Made by a program: the position numbers and the translations under genes
Source: Anopheles merus
Taxonomy: Eukaryota > Arthropoda > Insecta > Diptera > Culicidae
Reading direction: 5' to 3'
Length of the DNA: 64,000 bases
NCBI RefSeq assembly: GCF_017562075.2
Contig: NC_054085.1
Location: forward strand, 558,001-622,000
Notes under the pieces: generated by a model
What the model saw: only the letters and a program-made list of their open reading frames with translations
Told to the model about the DNA's origin: nothing
Database searches by the model: none
In this document: piece by piece, positions 1 to 12,819 of the stretch
Position numbering within the stretch: position 1 is the stretch's first letter
Layout: each line of letters starts with the position of its first letter

Positions 1-469
1 CATTATTAAACCCTGCATTTAAAAGGTGCAAATTTTCATCATATTACTCCACAAAATTATTATTAAATAAATAAAAGTAATAGTCAAAAAATTAAACATC
101 ATAGTAATTGAATTGCACAGGTTACCTAGTTTTATAAGCCATCGGTAATATGACTAGATGAAAACTTATAAAAGTATTAGCAAATCGTATTAGCAGAGAC
201 TGTGGTCGTTTATCTGGTAGGTATGGATTTTTGTGTGTATTTATAAGCTGCGAGGCTTCATAATGTAAGGATCCATTAAATTTTCAGTAACCTTCTGAGA
301 CTTTTGTGGAATATAACATTAACATTTACGTATCAAAATAAATTACCCGACTCGTCGGATCGATTCCATCCCTGGTTGGGGGACTGTTATTCGGATTTTT
401 GTTGATGGACACACAGGCACACAGCAAATCTTATATCTTTGAAAAAATCGATCTAGATTTTAAAGTGGA
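1..469. other. AT-rich intergenic sequence
   Basis: No open frame, inverted repeat or known motif could be supported here. Confidence 0.5.
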
Positions 470-1030
470 CAGTGGAGCGCCGTTTATCGGGGTACCTTTT
501 ATCCGGCTTTCTTTTTATCCATGCTATTGAGAAATGACAGTTCAATACAAAGGTGACATTGCGTTATGAGGAGGATATTTGAAAAAGCGGTTGTAAGACC
601 AGATTGTCATAACAAATAACACTATAATTCATAGCAAATTTTAAATATTCTCATAGGAAAAACATAAAGGTAATAAAAACTGGGCTTCTTCTTCTTCTTC
701 TTTGGCGCAACAACCGCTGTCGGTCAAGGCCTGCCAGTACCCACTAGTAAAGTGAGCTTGGCTTTCAGTGACTTATTGTTACCATAGCAGGATAGTCAGT
801 TCTGCGTATGGGAGCACGGTCTATTCGGGACTTGAACCCATGACGGGCATGTTGTTACGTCGTACAAGTTAACGACTGTAAACTGGGCTATTTTATCAAA
901 AAATAAGAAAATTTTGCAAACCCTGATAAGGAATTGGTGATAAAATATATCATTTGACTCATTATCCGTGTTTTTGGCTTATCCGTGCAAGGTCAAGTAC
1001 CAAGAAGCCCGGATAAACGGCGCTCCACTG
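470..1030. mobile_element. pogo-like MITE interrupted by a SINE
   Basis: The ends are inverted repeats beginning CAGTGGAGCGCCGTTTATC on the left, with its complement ending at 1030. CAG ends are typical of pogo/Tigger-type Tc1-mariner elements. The right flank is TA but the left flank is GA, so the expected TA duplication has decayed. There is no coding capacity. A SINE at 687-879 sits inside, so the original element was about 360 bp. Confidence 0.65.
687..879 (-). mobile_element. Sine200-like SINE, nested
   Basis: This is a tRNA-derived SINE lying in reverse. The tRNA-like head with the B-box-like motif GGGTTCAAG is at the right, and the tail of repeated CTT (GAA on the element strand) is at the left. 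It is flanked by a perfect 10-bp target-site duplication, AAACTGGGCT, at 677-686 and 880-889. The same family recurs at 3868, 14449, 36768 and 57691. The name Sine200 is from memory. Confidence 0.85.
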
Positions 1031-1211
1031 TACTAAAAACTTAACTTACATTTACCGTATGTTTCGAGGATCTAGATGTATTAGGGCAGAGGTACCTAAC
1101 TTTTTGCGATCGCGGACCACTTAGCTTTTCATGTACAGTAGAACGTCGATTATCCGGGCAGATCGGGACCGGACGGTTGCCGGTTAATCGATTTTCAAGG
1201 ATAATGTCTAA

Positions 1212-1549
1212 AGGCCGGGCTACATTGATCGTACTCGCAAGTGTAATTTCGATTTTCACTAGCGAATCTGGCGGCGGCTGGTGGAAGCTTTTTTTGGTCA
1301 TCGAGAAATCTCAAAATTAAGTAGTTTTTTCATCGTTTTCTGTCATGAAAATGGATGCAATGCGTGCAGGACATGTGCATCTACATTTAACAAAACTTTT
1401 CTCCTCCGATTTAAGTACAAAACATAGAAAAATAACGTATTTCTGGAGCGACTCCAAATTGTTTAGCAAAATGCTTCGGTTAGCCGCCGCCAGATGCGCT
1501 AGTGAAAATCGAAATTACACTTGCGAGTACGATCAATGTAGCCCGGCCT
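1212..1549. mobile_element. MITE with TAA duplication (Harbinger-like)
   Basis: This is a 338-bp element with inverted arms of about 65 bp that start AGGCCGGGCTACATTG and are nearly identical at both ends. TAA flanks it at 1209-1211 and 1550-1552. A 3-bp TWA target duplication is the hallmark of PIF/Harbinger elements, so the family is inferred from that. It has no coding content and short open frames crossing it are shadows. Confidence 0.75.
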
Positions 1550-1572
1550 TAAGAAATGTGAAATTCATATAA

Positions 1573-1924
1573 CCGCGCGGCTACATGAGGTGAAATATAC
1601 AGCGAAATGAACTATTTGACAGGTGAAATATCTGACGGATAAAGCATCACAGCAACCAGCTGATGTGCAATGTAAACAAATAACGTGCACAAAATCGTAA
1701 TTAAATCCATTAAATAGCTTCAATATAGAGTACTTCGTTAATTTTCAGTCAACAGTTAATAATTTCTTCCAATTAGGGAATGTTCTGCTTGAGAAGATAT
1801 TATTTTAAATAGAATTTCGAAAGCGGATGTTGTGTCTCCCCCAAGCCTTTAGCTATACCTGTCAGATATTTCACCTGTCAAATAGTTCATTTCGCTGTAT
1901 ATTTCACCTCATGTAGCCGCGCGG
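1573..1924. mobile_element. MITE with 64-bp perfect inverted repeats
   Basis: This is a 352-bp element. The terminal repeats, starting CCGCGCGGCTACATGAGG, appear perfect over about 64 bp. TAA flanks both ends (1570-1572 and 1925-1927), again fitting a PIF/Harbinger-type non-autonomous element. The interior is AT-rich and non-coding. Confidence 0.8.
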
Positions 1925-1960
1925 TAAAAAATATAAATTTCATTGATTTTCCTCCCAATG

Positions 1961-2001
1961 GAATCAAACGATTTGAATCAAACGATTTGAATCAAACGAT
2001 T
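1961..2001. repeat. short tandem repeat, 14-bp unit
   Basis: The unit GAATCAAACGATTT is present almost three times head to tail. The copy of this region near 62.3 kb has a single, diverged unit, so the expansion is local. Confidence 0.8.
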
Positions 2002-2194
2002 AATCATTAGTAAATATTATGCCGACCGCCGTTTAATACGCCCCTGGATAATGGACCTGGATTTTTTGGAAACTTGGTTCAATTATTTTCAATGTAAATT
2101 TAAAAAATATGAGCTTATTTTATAATGGGTTTACATTTTGCTTTCCTTATTAATTATGTTTAATAGCTATTGTCGAGTTTTGGAACTGATGTTT

Positions 2195-2960
2195 AGATCT
2201 TTATTCTCCAGTATGTTCGGTCCCTGGCTGGAGCCTCCCATCCATGTAGATCCACCCAATCTCCGACAGGTCTTGCTTCACCTGATCAAACCATCAAGTT
2301 CGCTGTGCTCCCCTGCGCCTGATGCCGAACTGGGTAACGTTGTCAAACAGCTTATTAGTGGGGCATAAGTCCGGCATCCTCATGACATGCCCCAGCCATC
2401 GTAAGCTGCCAGCCTTCGCTATCATTAGGATGATCGGTTCGCCGTACAGCTCTGCAAGCTCGTGGATTAAACCCTCTCCTCCACGCTCCATGCTCCGCCA
2501 AAGAAGGTCCAGAGGATGCGTCGCTTAAACACGCCCAGAGCGTTTGCATCCCCCGCTCGTATGGTCCAAGACTCATATCCATAGAGAACCAGCGGGCGAA
2601 TCAATGTGCGATATATCGCACATTTCGTGAGGGCTCGAAGTCTTCTGAATCTCAGCAGTCGATGAAACCCATAGTATTCACCATTCCCCTGCACAATGCG
2701 TCTCCGGATTTCGCTGCTGATGTCGTTGTTCGAAGTAACGACCGTTCCAAGATAGCAGAACTCCGTTACTACCTCGAGATTGTTGCCATCAAATAATACA
2801 CTCCTTTCCAGATGGTCTATGTCTCCGGCAAGCAGGTTCTCCGTCGCATTGATTCTTAATCTTAAGTCGGGTGTACGCCTCACACACCTTCACTGCCGTC
2901 TTGCCGATGATGTCGATGTTATCCTCGAAGCCAATAAATTGGAGAGACCGGTAGAAGATC
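2195..2960 (-). mobile_element. decayed LINE reverse-transcriptase fragment
   Basis: On the minus strand the segment reads as the C-terminal half of a non-LTR retrotransposon reverse transcriptase. A frame around 2960-2885 resembles the catalytic FADD-type region (FEDNIDIIGK). A 138-codon stretch at 2467-2883 follows, with the FCYLGTVV and TLIRPLVLYGYE motifs of LINE polymerases. The frame then shifts at about 2480 and again near 2295, where WLGHVMRM and a final acidic stretch can be read. At least two frameshifts and a 5' truncation make it a pseudogene fragment. The clade (RTE, CR1 or another) is not certain. Confidence 0.75.
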
Positions 2961-3054
2961 GTGCCCCAATGCTGCTTTGATGCTTTAACATTCTGCCACC
3001 TAAAATTCCTAGACTTTTACATTTACTTTTCACACGTCATTTATGTTCTGGTAG

Positions 3055-4486
<1,432 letters not shown>

Positions 4487-5128
4487 TATAATTACGCTTA
4501 AAGTTTCAAAGAACTATGAATTTCGAACATAATGTTAAACGCTTTGTTGCATCACTGCAGCAGATGTCTGAAAAAGATCCGTTTTAGCGTTTTAGTAGTA
4601 TCGACTAAATATTAGTTTCTAGATTGAGAAAGATTCAGTCATAAATCCAGAATAAGAGCGCTAGCTATCGTCATATAAGGCCAGACAGAGTCGATAGCAC
4701 CAGATCAAGGAAAAAACTGTCCCATTGCGTGGGGCCAAATAAAAATGAAATGAAATACAATCCCCGCATGTCCAGGTCGTTATACTGATGTGCTCGAAGA
4801 AGAAGTTTTTTTCTAAACGTTTTTTTCTAAAGATAATTATCATTGCTAAATCGTTAAATGACTTCGTTTTTATTATTTTTATTTCAGTTTTAAATACTAT
4901 ACATCATACTCCAGCCGAATATTACGGTAATAGGCACGAGTACAAAAGACACACACAAACACAATTATATACGCTAGCCAAACTTGTACCGTTTTCAAAT
5001 AGAAAGAAGGTGAATGGCGAAATTGAATTGCTTCCATGAGTACGAACTGTTTTGATTGACAGAATGTTGAATTCTGTACATTTGCTGCAGGTTGGCTGTA
5101 GAACAAATTTGCGATCATTAACCTGTCT
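4487..5128. other. intergenic, 3' flank of the secreted-protein gene
   Basis: AT-rich sequence downstream of the minus-strand gene that ends at 5129. No gene or repeat was recognised. Confidence 0.4.
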
Positions 5129-7793
5129 TTAGTTCTTTTTGTTGTTGGTATGAGTCGTCACTTTGCCGTCCTTGTCGATGTGATGGGTCATCTGAGTAAC
5201 ATGGCCATTTTGAGAGGAGAATGTGTTAATCGTTGTTGCTGGAGCAGATTGTCCGTGTTCATCGAAGCGGTTGTTCAAGCCACTTGGTCTGTAAATAATA
5301 ACATAACAAAATATATCAACCACATATCACAAATTGGGCTGCACTGTTATATGCATATAAATGGTTGGCTAAAGTAGACTAACTAAAAATAATTATTAAT
5401 AATTATAATTAATTATGAGGAACATGTTTGCATCAGTGAAGCAATTTTATTATAAGGTTTACTACGTTGGGAGTGCATTTCCCCAACATTCATCAACCTC
5501 CTAGATGATTCAGTAAAATCTTCATCGGATCATGAAGTGAACACACAGAAATAGCTCCGTAAAGCTTATCGCGTAATTAACTGGCGGCTAGTAAAGGTAT
5601 GAACGTCAACCTGGATAAACGTACCACGAAGAATTCAAGAATAAAAAATACACTTCCAAGGCAATAAATGATGGGGGTAAGCTTCGCAGAGCTAGGAACA
5701 ACAATGCTGAACGATATGCCATGCTCCCCCCCATCCACTGCGATAAAGTACGAAGATAATCACTTTAAACCGGATACTTGCATTACGTCATACTGAAAAC
5801 GCTCATCTTCAAGAAGGGAGGTGCAATCCTGGGTTACAGATCAGTGTTTAAAAATAGCCTGCATCACAATACGTAATACTTGCAAGTGGTGGGTAGGATG
5901 TAAGACATCGCTGATAACTAATGTAATGATAGGATGTGTATGAAATTACGTGCAAGAGAAGGAAGGCGAATACAAATGGAAGGATTGTAATGATCGAGAT
6001 CTTAAAGCATATAACGCACCATATGCTTATAAAAGTTTATATTAAAAAAATAATCATATGCTTACCCTCCGCTGGTAATGGATACTGACTGGAAGTTGCC
6101 ACCCTGTGCGGGGTTAGGAAACTGGAATGCCGGAAAATTTACTGGGAAACCAAAGTTGGGAACTGTTGAAGAAGAATATTAGTAAGATAATTGTGTGCGC
6201 TCGCTGGCAGCAGATCGTCTTAACACTAACCTGGAGGAAGTTGGGCAGATCGTCTAGTGCGTTGGAAAATTTGCTGGAAACGATAGGAACGAAACGGTTT
6301 ACAAATATAATTCGATAAACTCCTACTGTCTGTCCCCGACCGATCGCACTGTCCCACAATACTCACCGGAATATTGTCAATGTAGATGAGCGGGGATTTA
6401 TAGCCATGTTCGTCAATTGTGTAGTATGCTTTGGGCACGTAAAAACCAGTTTCTGTAAACAAACAGAGCATTTATCGTAAACAAAGACTATTTCGAGGTT
6501 GTCTGAACATGTCGTTGTTGTACTTGTGTTGGAAATAAAAGGTTTAAAATGACTTATCATACAAATAAAATTAAATACATTAGATGTAGATTGAAAACAA
6601 CCCTTATCGATTGTTATTTTTAAGAAGAGAAAAAAAGAAACAAAACAAAGCTGCAGATGCTTGCTAGCACTCGTTGTGATAGGGCTGTTCTTAAGTTTCA
6701 ATATAAGCCATTTTCAGCCAAGGTAAGCGACAAGATGACCGGTTTATAAACTGGATATTGTAAGATGAGTCGATTTCTTTCTTTTGTTTGATTTTGCTTA
6801 TTTTGATATGGACAAAAAAACAGTCATGAGACTTAATGTAAATATGAAAGCCAAGCACCAAGGCATTGGAATAATTCGGCATTTAGTTATGCAACTAGTG
6901 CTCAAAAAAGCATGACGCAACTGGAAAAATCATTCAAATGATTGAATAATATTAGCAACCAGCTACTTGCAATATGTTTGTGATGCCATATGTTGAAATG
7001 TTCGTTAACATAAAGATCGAAAACCACTCGATCGAAAACTAACCATCACCTAAAGCTCATCTAGCGCTATGAGTTGTTTTGTTCCTCTTGAACGACTATG
7101 CGTCATCAAATAAAATTAGCTTAACGTCTAAACCGGAAACCGGATTCTTGGGCATTTCCTATAGCACGATTTTGCGATTAGGTTGCGAACATGAATCGAC
7201 ATCACAAAATGAGTCTTCTTTTTTGAATAATATAAAACAGGCTAAGCTCTTAACAGTCAACGATACTAACGTAAGCATAAAGACTCATTTTAATTAGAAA
7301 ATATCGTAAAGTTCGGTCGGGTAGCCACCGATGATGTCCATTGCGCCTTACAGACATAGACACAACAAAAAAGAGCTCACAAAGTCAAAACCCGAGGTAA
7401 ATATTTGTGTATACATTATGAATCGCCAAAACCGGTTTTTCTGCTTTTTGAGCCAAGATGATTATTATTCCACTTCCGGACGAAACTAACCGACCTACGA
7501 ATATCACAGCGTGATTTGATCGTTTTGGTGTTGAGAAACTTATTAAGGTTTCACCAATGTTAAAAAAGAAAAGACTTTTTACCACATTTTCCCCAAACGG
7601 TTATAGCTTGTGTAAAGTGTGGAAAAAACGCTAACTTACGACTAACTTAACGGTTATTTTATTTTTTTTAAAGATGAGAGTTTTTTGTTATAAATCATGG
7701 AAATGCTCTTCACAGCGGGGATCACTTACCTGCTTCTGAAGAAACCACAGCAAACAGCAGACATAGCGCAAAAATTAAACAGTACACATTCAT
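5129..7793 (-). CDS. small secreted protein with dibasic cleavage site
   Basis: There are five coding exons: 7793-7730, 6452-6367, 6273-6231, 6162-6066 and 5288-5129. All junctions are GT-AG and the phase is consistent, giving 149 residues. Residues 1-20 (MNVYCLIFALCLLFAV...) form a signal peptide. RTRR at 55-58 is a furin-like site that would release an N-terminal peptide of about 35 residues. Residues 65-90 are rich in Phe, Pro and Gly (NFGFPVNFPAFQFPN). The tail is hydrophilic, with HIDKDGKVTT near the end, and the mature protein has no cysteine. The gene faces its apparent relative at 9640 and shares a phase-1 first intron after the signal peptide. The Phe/Pro-then-polar layout is reminiscent of lepidopteran seroins, but that is a weak analogy. 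The function is unknown. Confidence 0.8.
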
Positions 7794-8048
7794 TTTTAAG
7801 CACCTTTAATTGTTATTTCAAATTTGTAAAGTTAACTAATCTTATTCACTTGTCGCGAAGAGCGCTCACACGTATGGGCAAAAGAAGACTGAAGGCAAAC
7901 AGCGTATACGATTGGTCAGGTTCACGGTAAGATCCCTCCCTTTTGGACACACTGGATATAACATACAACAACGAGTCTGTCGAACGTGCGATCTTCTTCC
8001 GGCCGCGAGCTTGGTATAAATGTTGTGCTCGGGGAATCTGCAAGAAAC

Positions 8049-8054
8049 TTTATA
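8049..8054 (-). promoter_or_regulatory. possible TATA box of the minus-strand secreted gene
   Basis: TATAAA on the minus strand lies about 255 bp upstream of the start codon at 7793. It would place transcription start near 8020, with a 225-nt leader. No other evidence supports it. Confidence 0.25.
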
Positions 8055-9585
8055 CATTTTAACACACCGATACATTGCCAAGACGCTGCCGGATAGCGGT
8101 GTTTGCCAGTGATACTGAGCCAACGTTCAAAGCCATCGCTTCGGGAGCATGAGCGTCTGGTCAACGTTACATGTGGTTCTTTCGGGCCGCATCACCATCG
8201 TTAAGATGTGTTGCTCTTTGACTCATTTCCACCACCGACGTGTCATGTGGTGGAGGCTTTTAATGGGTTTCCTTCATTCCACGGTGGATGGTGGAGCAGC
8301 AGCTCGTTGGATCGTTGGATGATGTGTTTGCGTTGCGACTGTTTGCAATTCGTTTTTGTATCCACTCTTTCTCATGTACGAGAGATCTTCTTTGCAGGTT
8401 TTTGCAACAGTCGTTTAGCCCAGCTAACTCACAGTGGGTTGTTGTGTGGGTCTTTCAATATTCTGGTTCTCTTCTTTGAAATCCCAGACGTTAAGGGATG
8501 GCAACCATCAGGGGCACAATCCCTTCTCATTCTTGCAGATGCGTGATAGTATTCCCAATTCCTATGTTTACTTTACGGTATGAGGGAATTCCGTTCATTG
8601 CAGGTACAGTTCACGTTCATTAGCATAACTGTTTTGACTGATGTTCGTTCTCGTTGTTTTTTTTTGCGTCAATCCACTGGAATCAGCAACAAAACAATTT
8701 CATATGGAGTGCTATTGCAAACTAGGTAAACAATGCTTAAGGAATGGATTACTTTTCTTTTATGGGATTAATTCTAATTCTCTAAATTAAACAAAACAAA
8801 CAACTAATATTTTTTCTCTTTTTTTTAACACAACAAACATATGTGACCTTAACCTAATTTCGTAAACGGAAGCTTGACTTTCCTTGACTCACTGTACCCT
8901 ACGGCGCTGATTTGTTATGGACACTTTGAAGAAGGTTTTTGATTGAATTTCAATCACTTCATAGTTTGTTGGCACTGGCAAACTTACCCAACAAACTTAT
9001 TTCCCGATGCCAAACAAAATAAAGAAATCCCGTGAAACTACCGTTCCCGCGGTATAGTCTCAGCTCGCACGGCTTAAAACACTATTCTTGACTATTCTAT
9101 CCTGACTATGGTGTGGTACTAAGAAGTCTCGAAAAACGTGTATGTTGGCATCAGGTCACGCTAAATAGTAGAAATAAGTATGTGCGAGTTGATTATACAT
9201 AAAAACACCTGAAATTGATTGAAAACTAATGGTTGTAGCGATTACAAGCAGGATTGCGGAAGAAAAATACTACATTCGAAAAGGTTGTTTTGTAATTTAT
9301 CAGCATAAACACTTACTGTGCCCTCCGCTGAGAGACAGATAGATTCATCTGTCTCCTTCACTTTACTATAGAAATATTTGTTTTAATGCTAAATAAACAT
9401 GGCAAAACCAAGACACAGCGATCGGTACAAACTGGGGGAAACCTTTGACATGAAATAACTGATAATGAAGAGCACGGATTGAATTTGGTTCGGTCATTTA
9501 CTGTCAACATCATGTGGGGATTTCGGTATCAATAAGCATTCGGTCAAGGAGGACTGTAACAACGCATCGATTGTCATAGTACGAG

Positions 9586-9592
9586 TATATTA
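9586..9592 (+). promoter_or_regulatory. possible TATA box of the plus-strand secreted gene
   Basis: TATATTA lies 48-54 bp upstream of the ATG at 9640. Transcription start would fall near 9617, leaving a leader of about 23 nt. Confidence 0.35.
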
Positions 9593-9639
9593 GTCCATTT
9601 TTAGGAATTGGGTAGCATAGGTGTTTTTGCATTCGTGTC

Positions 9640-10129
9640 ATGAAGTGTTCACTCGTGTTATTATTGTTGGGGGTCCTTTGTCTAGGAGCTTTCGGGGATG
9701 CAAGACAAGGTAACGAACGGAACGACGAGAGAGTGCAATGTGTAAAATGAATCTCATAAATCTGCTTTCACACAGATGAATTTCGGAATGGACCGTTGCT
9801 CGATAGATTGGTGCGTTCTCGAAGGCAAAGCGGGGGAGTAAACTATGGCTTTCCCACGTTTCCCGACTTTACCAAACAGGGTCAGTTTGCTCAATTTGGA
9901 CAACAAGGGCACGGGGGAGGATTATTCTCTCGTAGTGACTTTTCCGATTTTATGCCAGGTAATTCATAACATGCTTACAATACACTTACGTCAACTAATA
10001 CACCATTTGGTGGCCTCAGACCCTTCACAGTTCAAGGGCAACCAAGGATGGACAACAAGAAGCTGTGTATACGATGAGAAAGGAAAAGCAAAGTGCGTAG
10101 AGCAACATGGTGATAAGCCCAAACACTAG
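9640..10129 (+). CDS. small secreted protein, relative of the 5129-7793 gene
   Basis: There are three coding exons: 9640-9709, 9776-9958 and 10020-10129. Junctions are GT-AG and the phase is consistent, giving 120 residues. Residues 1-19 form a signal peptide (MKCSLVLLLLGVLCLGAFG). RSRR at 37-40 is a furin-like site, followed directly by a Gly/Phe/Pro segment (VNYGFPTFPDF) like that of the divergent neighbour. The last exon has a Cys pair at 100 and 110 around DEKGKAK. The acceptor before 10020 was chosen over one ending at 10030 because the latter meets a stop codon after about 15 codons. Shared architecture and the phase-1 first intron suggest descent from a common gene. Only the cleavage-site and Phe/Pro segments align convincingly. 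The family was not recognised and the function is unknown. Confidence 0.8.
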
Positions 10130-10212
10130 ACGTGAAAGGAGATAACCTAGGGAGAAATACGTTTACCCGAATATGTTTTATAATACCTGTTAGTTTAAAT
10201 ATTGTTTTCGAA

Positions 10213-10640
10213 TTTCATTTCATTTCATTTCATTTCATTTCATTTATTTAATACAATATCTGCCATCAAGGCTAAATATAATGGACTTAAAACTAATTAA
10301 ATACTAACAAAAAAACAAAATGATTCATGAAAAACTAAGCCTAACTAACCTAGTCTTGACCTAGCAAAAAAGAAAAGAAAAAAACAAGGGTAGAGCGTAG
10401 AGACTATCATAAACTTAACAAAAAAAAAGAGAGTAATAGAAAACTAAGGAGAATAATTAAAGGGAATTAGAAGAAAAAATACGGTTACGGAAAGAGTTAA
10501 GAGAGGAGTCGAAATCAAAGAGATAGTAAAAGTGGTTAAACAATCTGAAACAGGACAGAAGAGGGTCAATTTCTTCGTCCTAGCATTGATTTTCGAGGTA
10601 ATATTTCATTGTTTTTGTAATACACCAGATAGTTCTAACA
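10213..10640 (-). mobile_element. 3' end of a non-LTR retrotransposon
   Basis: On the minus strand the segment ends in about five copies of TGAAA (CATTT on the plus strand at 10215-10245), a typical simple-repeat tail of a LINE. Just upstream, at 10600-10480, a stretch reads LFRLFNHFYYLFDFDSSL, which resembles the untranslated or C-terminal ends of mosquito LINEs. It is 5' truncated, and the assignment rests mainly on the tail. Confidence 0.45.
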
Positions 10641-11221
10641 ACGAACCATTACGATATACTTTCGTGATTTTTCGGATGACATTGTAGGCGAGGAATAGTT
10701 AAATGATGAAGAAAATAAACATTCGTAGAAAGTTTGTTAGCAATTGTTATTATTTGTATAAGAATGGACAAAAATTATTTTCAGAAAAATACCTGGGTAG
10801 CACTTAAGTGGGAGCGGCAGAATCAGAATAATACCTCCAAAACTTTCACCTGCAAGCGCGAACCTCTCTGTACTAAACTTTATCTTTTAGATAAATGCAT
10901 TTCCGGTTACGATCCAAAAAGCAAAACAAACAAAACAATGTTCAAAAGAGTCTTCGCATAAATATTTTACGTTTGACGCACAAACGTAAAACATGTCGAC
11001 ATGTCGATCCAACACAACGTAAATTTGTTCGCGACTACATTCACGGGTAGCTCGTCATTCGTACAACAGCCAAGCTATAACATGCCATATTTTCTGTGCT
11101 GCTTTCAAATGAGCTCGTTTCACTATTAATTGTTGCTATACTGTATCTTTCTTCGAAGGAAACAATGCGACCAGTAAAAATGGATGGAAAAAACTGGCAA
11201 GTTTTACGGCTAGGTAGAGTT
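10641..11221. other. intergenic sequence with a small hairpin
   Basis: An 11-bp perfect inverted repeat (TTTTACGTTTG, 10965-10975 and 10981-10991, 5-bp loop) is followed by a short palindrome around GTCGAC. A 56-codon stretch ending at 10961 follows an acceptor-like TTTTCAG, but no matching upstream exon was found, so no gene is called. Confidence 0.4.
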
Positions 11222-12819
11222 TTACTTTACTTTCGCCTTGCGCACGTTATTGCCAGCAGCTTTGGGAGAGGATTGGGCTGAGTTTTGATCGGCTTCCGGA
11301 AGATCGCTTTCCTTTTTCTTTTGTTTCTTCGATTTTTCAGTCTTATTTGCGCTGACCACTATTTTAGCGCGTTCTTCTGAGGAGCTTTCCCGCTTAGAGC
11401 GAAGAAAATTGGAAATGAAATCGAAAAACAAATATCCTTGTAAACCGAACACCATCGACAGCATCAAAACACGCGTAGATTGGGAAATGTTGTCTATACT
11501 GTAAAATAGCGTGAGCACTGACAGGACCATTGTCGCGAAACGGGTAAGAATAAACAGTCCACTGTGTACGAGGCGCACTGTAGAAGGAAAGGAGCATTGA
11601 TTATCCGAAAAACGGTAATTTACGCTTTGATTACTTACATTTAGCGAACTTGCCCTCCTTATCGACTATATCGACCAACTGGAAGGCATGGGCTACACAT
11701 TCACAGAAATAGTGCAAGGTCAGGAGAACGAGAGCGATACGTTGGAATCTGAAAGTGGTTAGTCCAGTTAAGTGCTGCTCTTGGTGCTGTTTATAGGCAT
11801 TGTCTTACATACCCAAGGAAGTAGGCTACGCCGATAATGAACAGGCCGCCCACTGCATGCTGAATCTTGGGTTTTTGTTCGTCTTTCTTCACCTTTTGGA
11901 AGTACAGTTCGGGCAACATATGCGCATAATAGGCCAGTTGAATAATGAAAAACATCTTATGTAGAAAAATCATCGGGTGATCAGGATATCCTTCCCACAT
12001 TCTTTGTAGGTTTCCAATGTACTGTTCGCGCACAATGAGATCCAATCCCCACAGAAAAGACATTGCGTAGAAGACTACCAGCTGACCGGACTCATTGAAG
12101 CGCGACAGTTTGAACTTGGATAAGTGCAGCTTTTTGGATATTTTCTGAAAGTATAAAAATGTGCTATTAGCTTCATAAATGTTAGCTCTAGTCTAGCAAG
12201 CTCTACTTACATCCAAAACATATTCCTGTAAAATGGCGTGCATGATAATGCAGATAAGGGTGTAGAAAAACACCGCACAACCATCTTTCCAGCCGGCCGT
12301 GTACAGATATTGCACACCCATAGGGTTTTCCTGGTTTGGATCGGCTCCAGATACATTGTGTCGTAAGGCAACGAAGGTGCTAGCTAGTGATTGTGTCGGC
12401 TGGAAATAGCATGATTGGAAAATATTGTAAGCTTAGCGGTACGGTTTTGTAATTGCCTACCCTTATCCTCAATGCCATGGTACACTTCAAGCTAGCCACT
12501 GTGGCTCCTACGTGGCAGATTAAACCGTGGCTCATTGATATCGCCGGCGTTTTCAAACCATAGGGATCGCGAGTTGTGCGTTCGTTGTATAAACTTGAAC
12601 GTTGTTTGTATCACGGATTACACCATGTATCTAGGGGCTGGCTGATTTCAATAATAGTGCCGAAATTTGAATACCACTTACCTGTAGCATTATTCCTACG
12701 ACGAAAATCATCGCAATGCACGACACAATATCTGCATGGTTTTGAATAACAAACTCATGGCTGAAAAACGGAGGATTTTTATTGGAAGATTTTCTTCCCA
12801 TTCCAGCTTTGATAGCCAT
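11222..12819 (-). CDS. TRAM: translocating chain-associated membrane protein (TRAM)
   Basis: There are five coding exons: 12819-12682, 12399-12211, 12144-11813, 11748-11639 and 11577-11222, giving 374 residues, the length of human TRAM1. The N-terminus (PPFFSHEFVIQNHADIVSC) is the family hallmark. Multiple hydrophobic segments of the TLC fold follow, including KFKLSRFNESGQ and QLAYYAHMLPELYFQKVKK. The tail is lysine-rich and cytosolic. TRAM sits beside Sec61 in the ER membrane and helps nascent secretory and membrane proteins insert. At the third donor, a GTATGT site (exon ending GG) was preferred over GTAAGA four bases further on because only it keeps phase. Nothing is broken and the gene appears functional. 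Confidence 0.95.

Larger units (their letters stand above)
1136..2015. mobile_element. pogo-like element broken by two MITEs
   Basis: It starts CAGTAGAACGTCGATTATCC after a TA dinucleotide. The same sequence, in reverse, ends at 62466. Removing the two inverted-repeat elements at 1212-1549 and 1573-1924 restores co-linearity with the copy at 62303-62466 through the motif GATCATTAGTA near 2005. It is non-coding. The right end is not resolved. Confidence 0.65.
7794..9639. other. shared intergenic region of a divergent gene pair
   Basis: About 1.85 kb separates the two head-to-head secreted-protein genes, so the upstream regions of both lie here. No repeat or further gene was recognised. Open frames near 8.2-8.5 kb lack any family signature. 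Confidence 0.45.

Noticed and set aside
10734..10961. 75-codon frame with several cysteines preceded by an acceptor-like site
   Set aside because: No upstream exon with a signal peptide or matching donor was found, and it does not align with the neighbouring secreted proteins.
12430..12560. Possible extra TRAM exon
   Set aside because: Exon 1 and exon 2 join in phase to the expected TRAM sequence without it.
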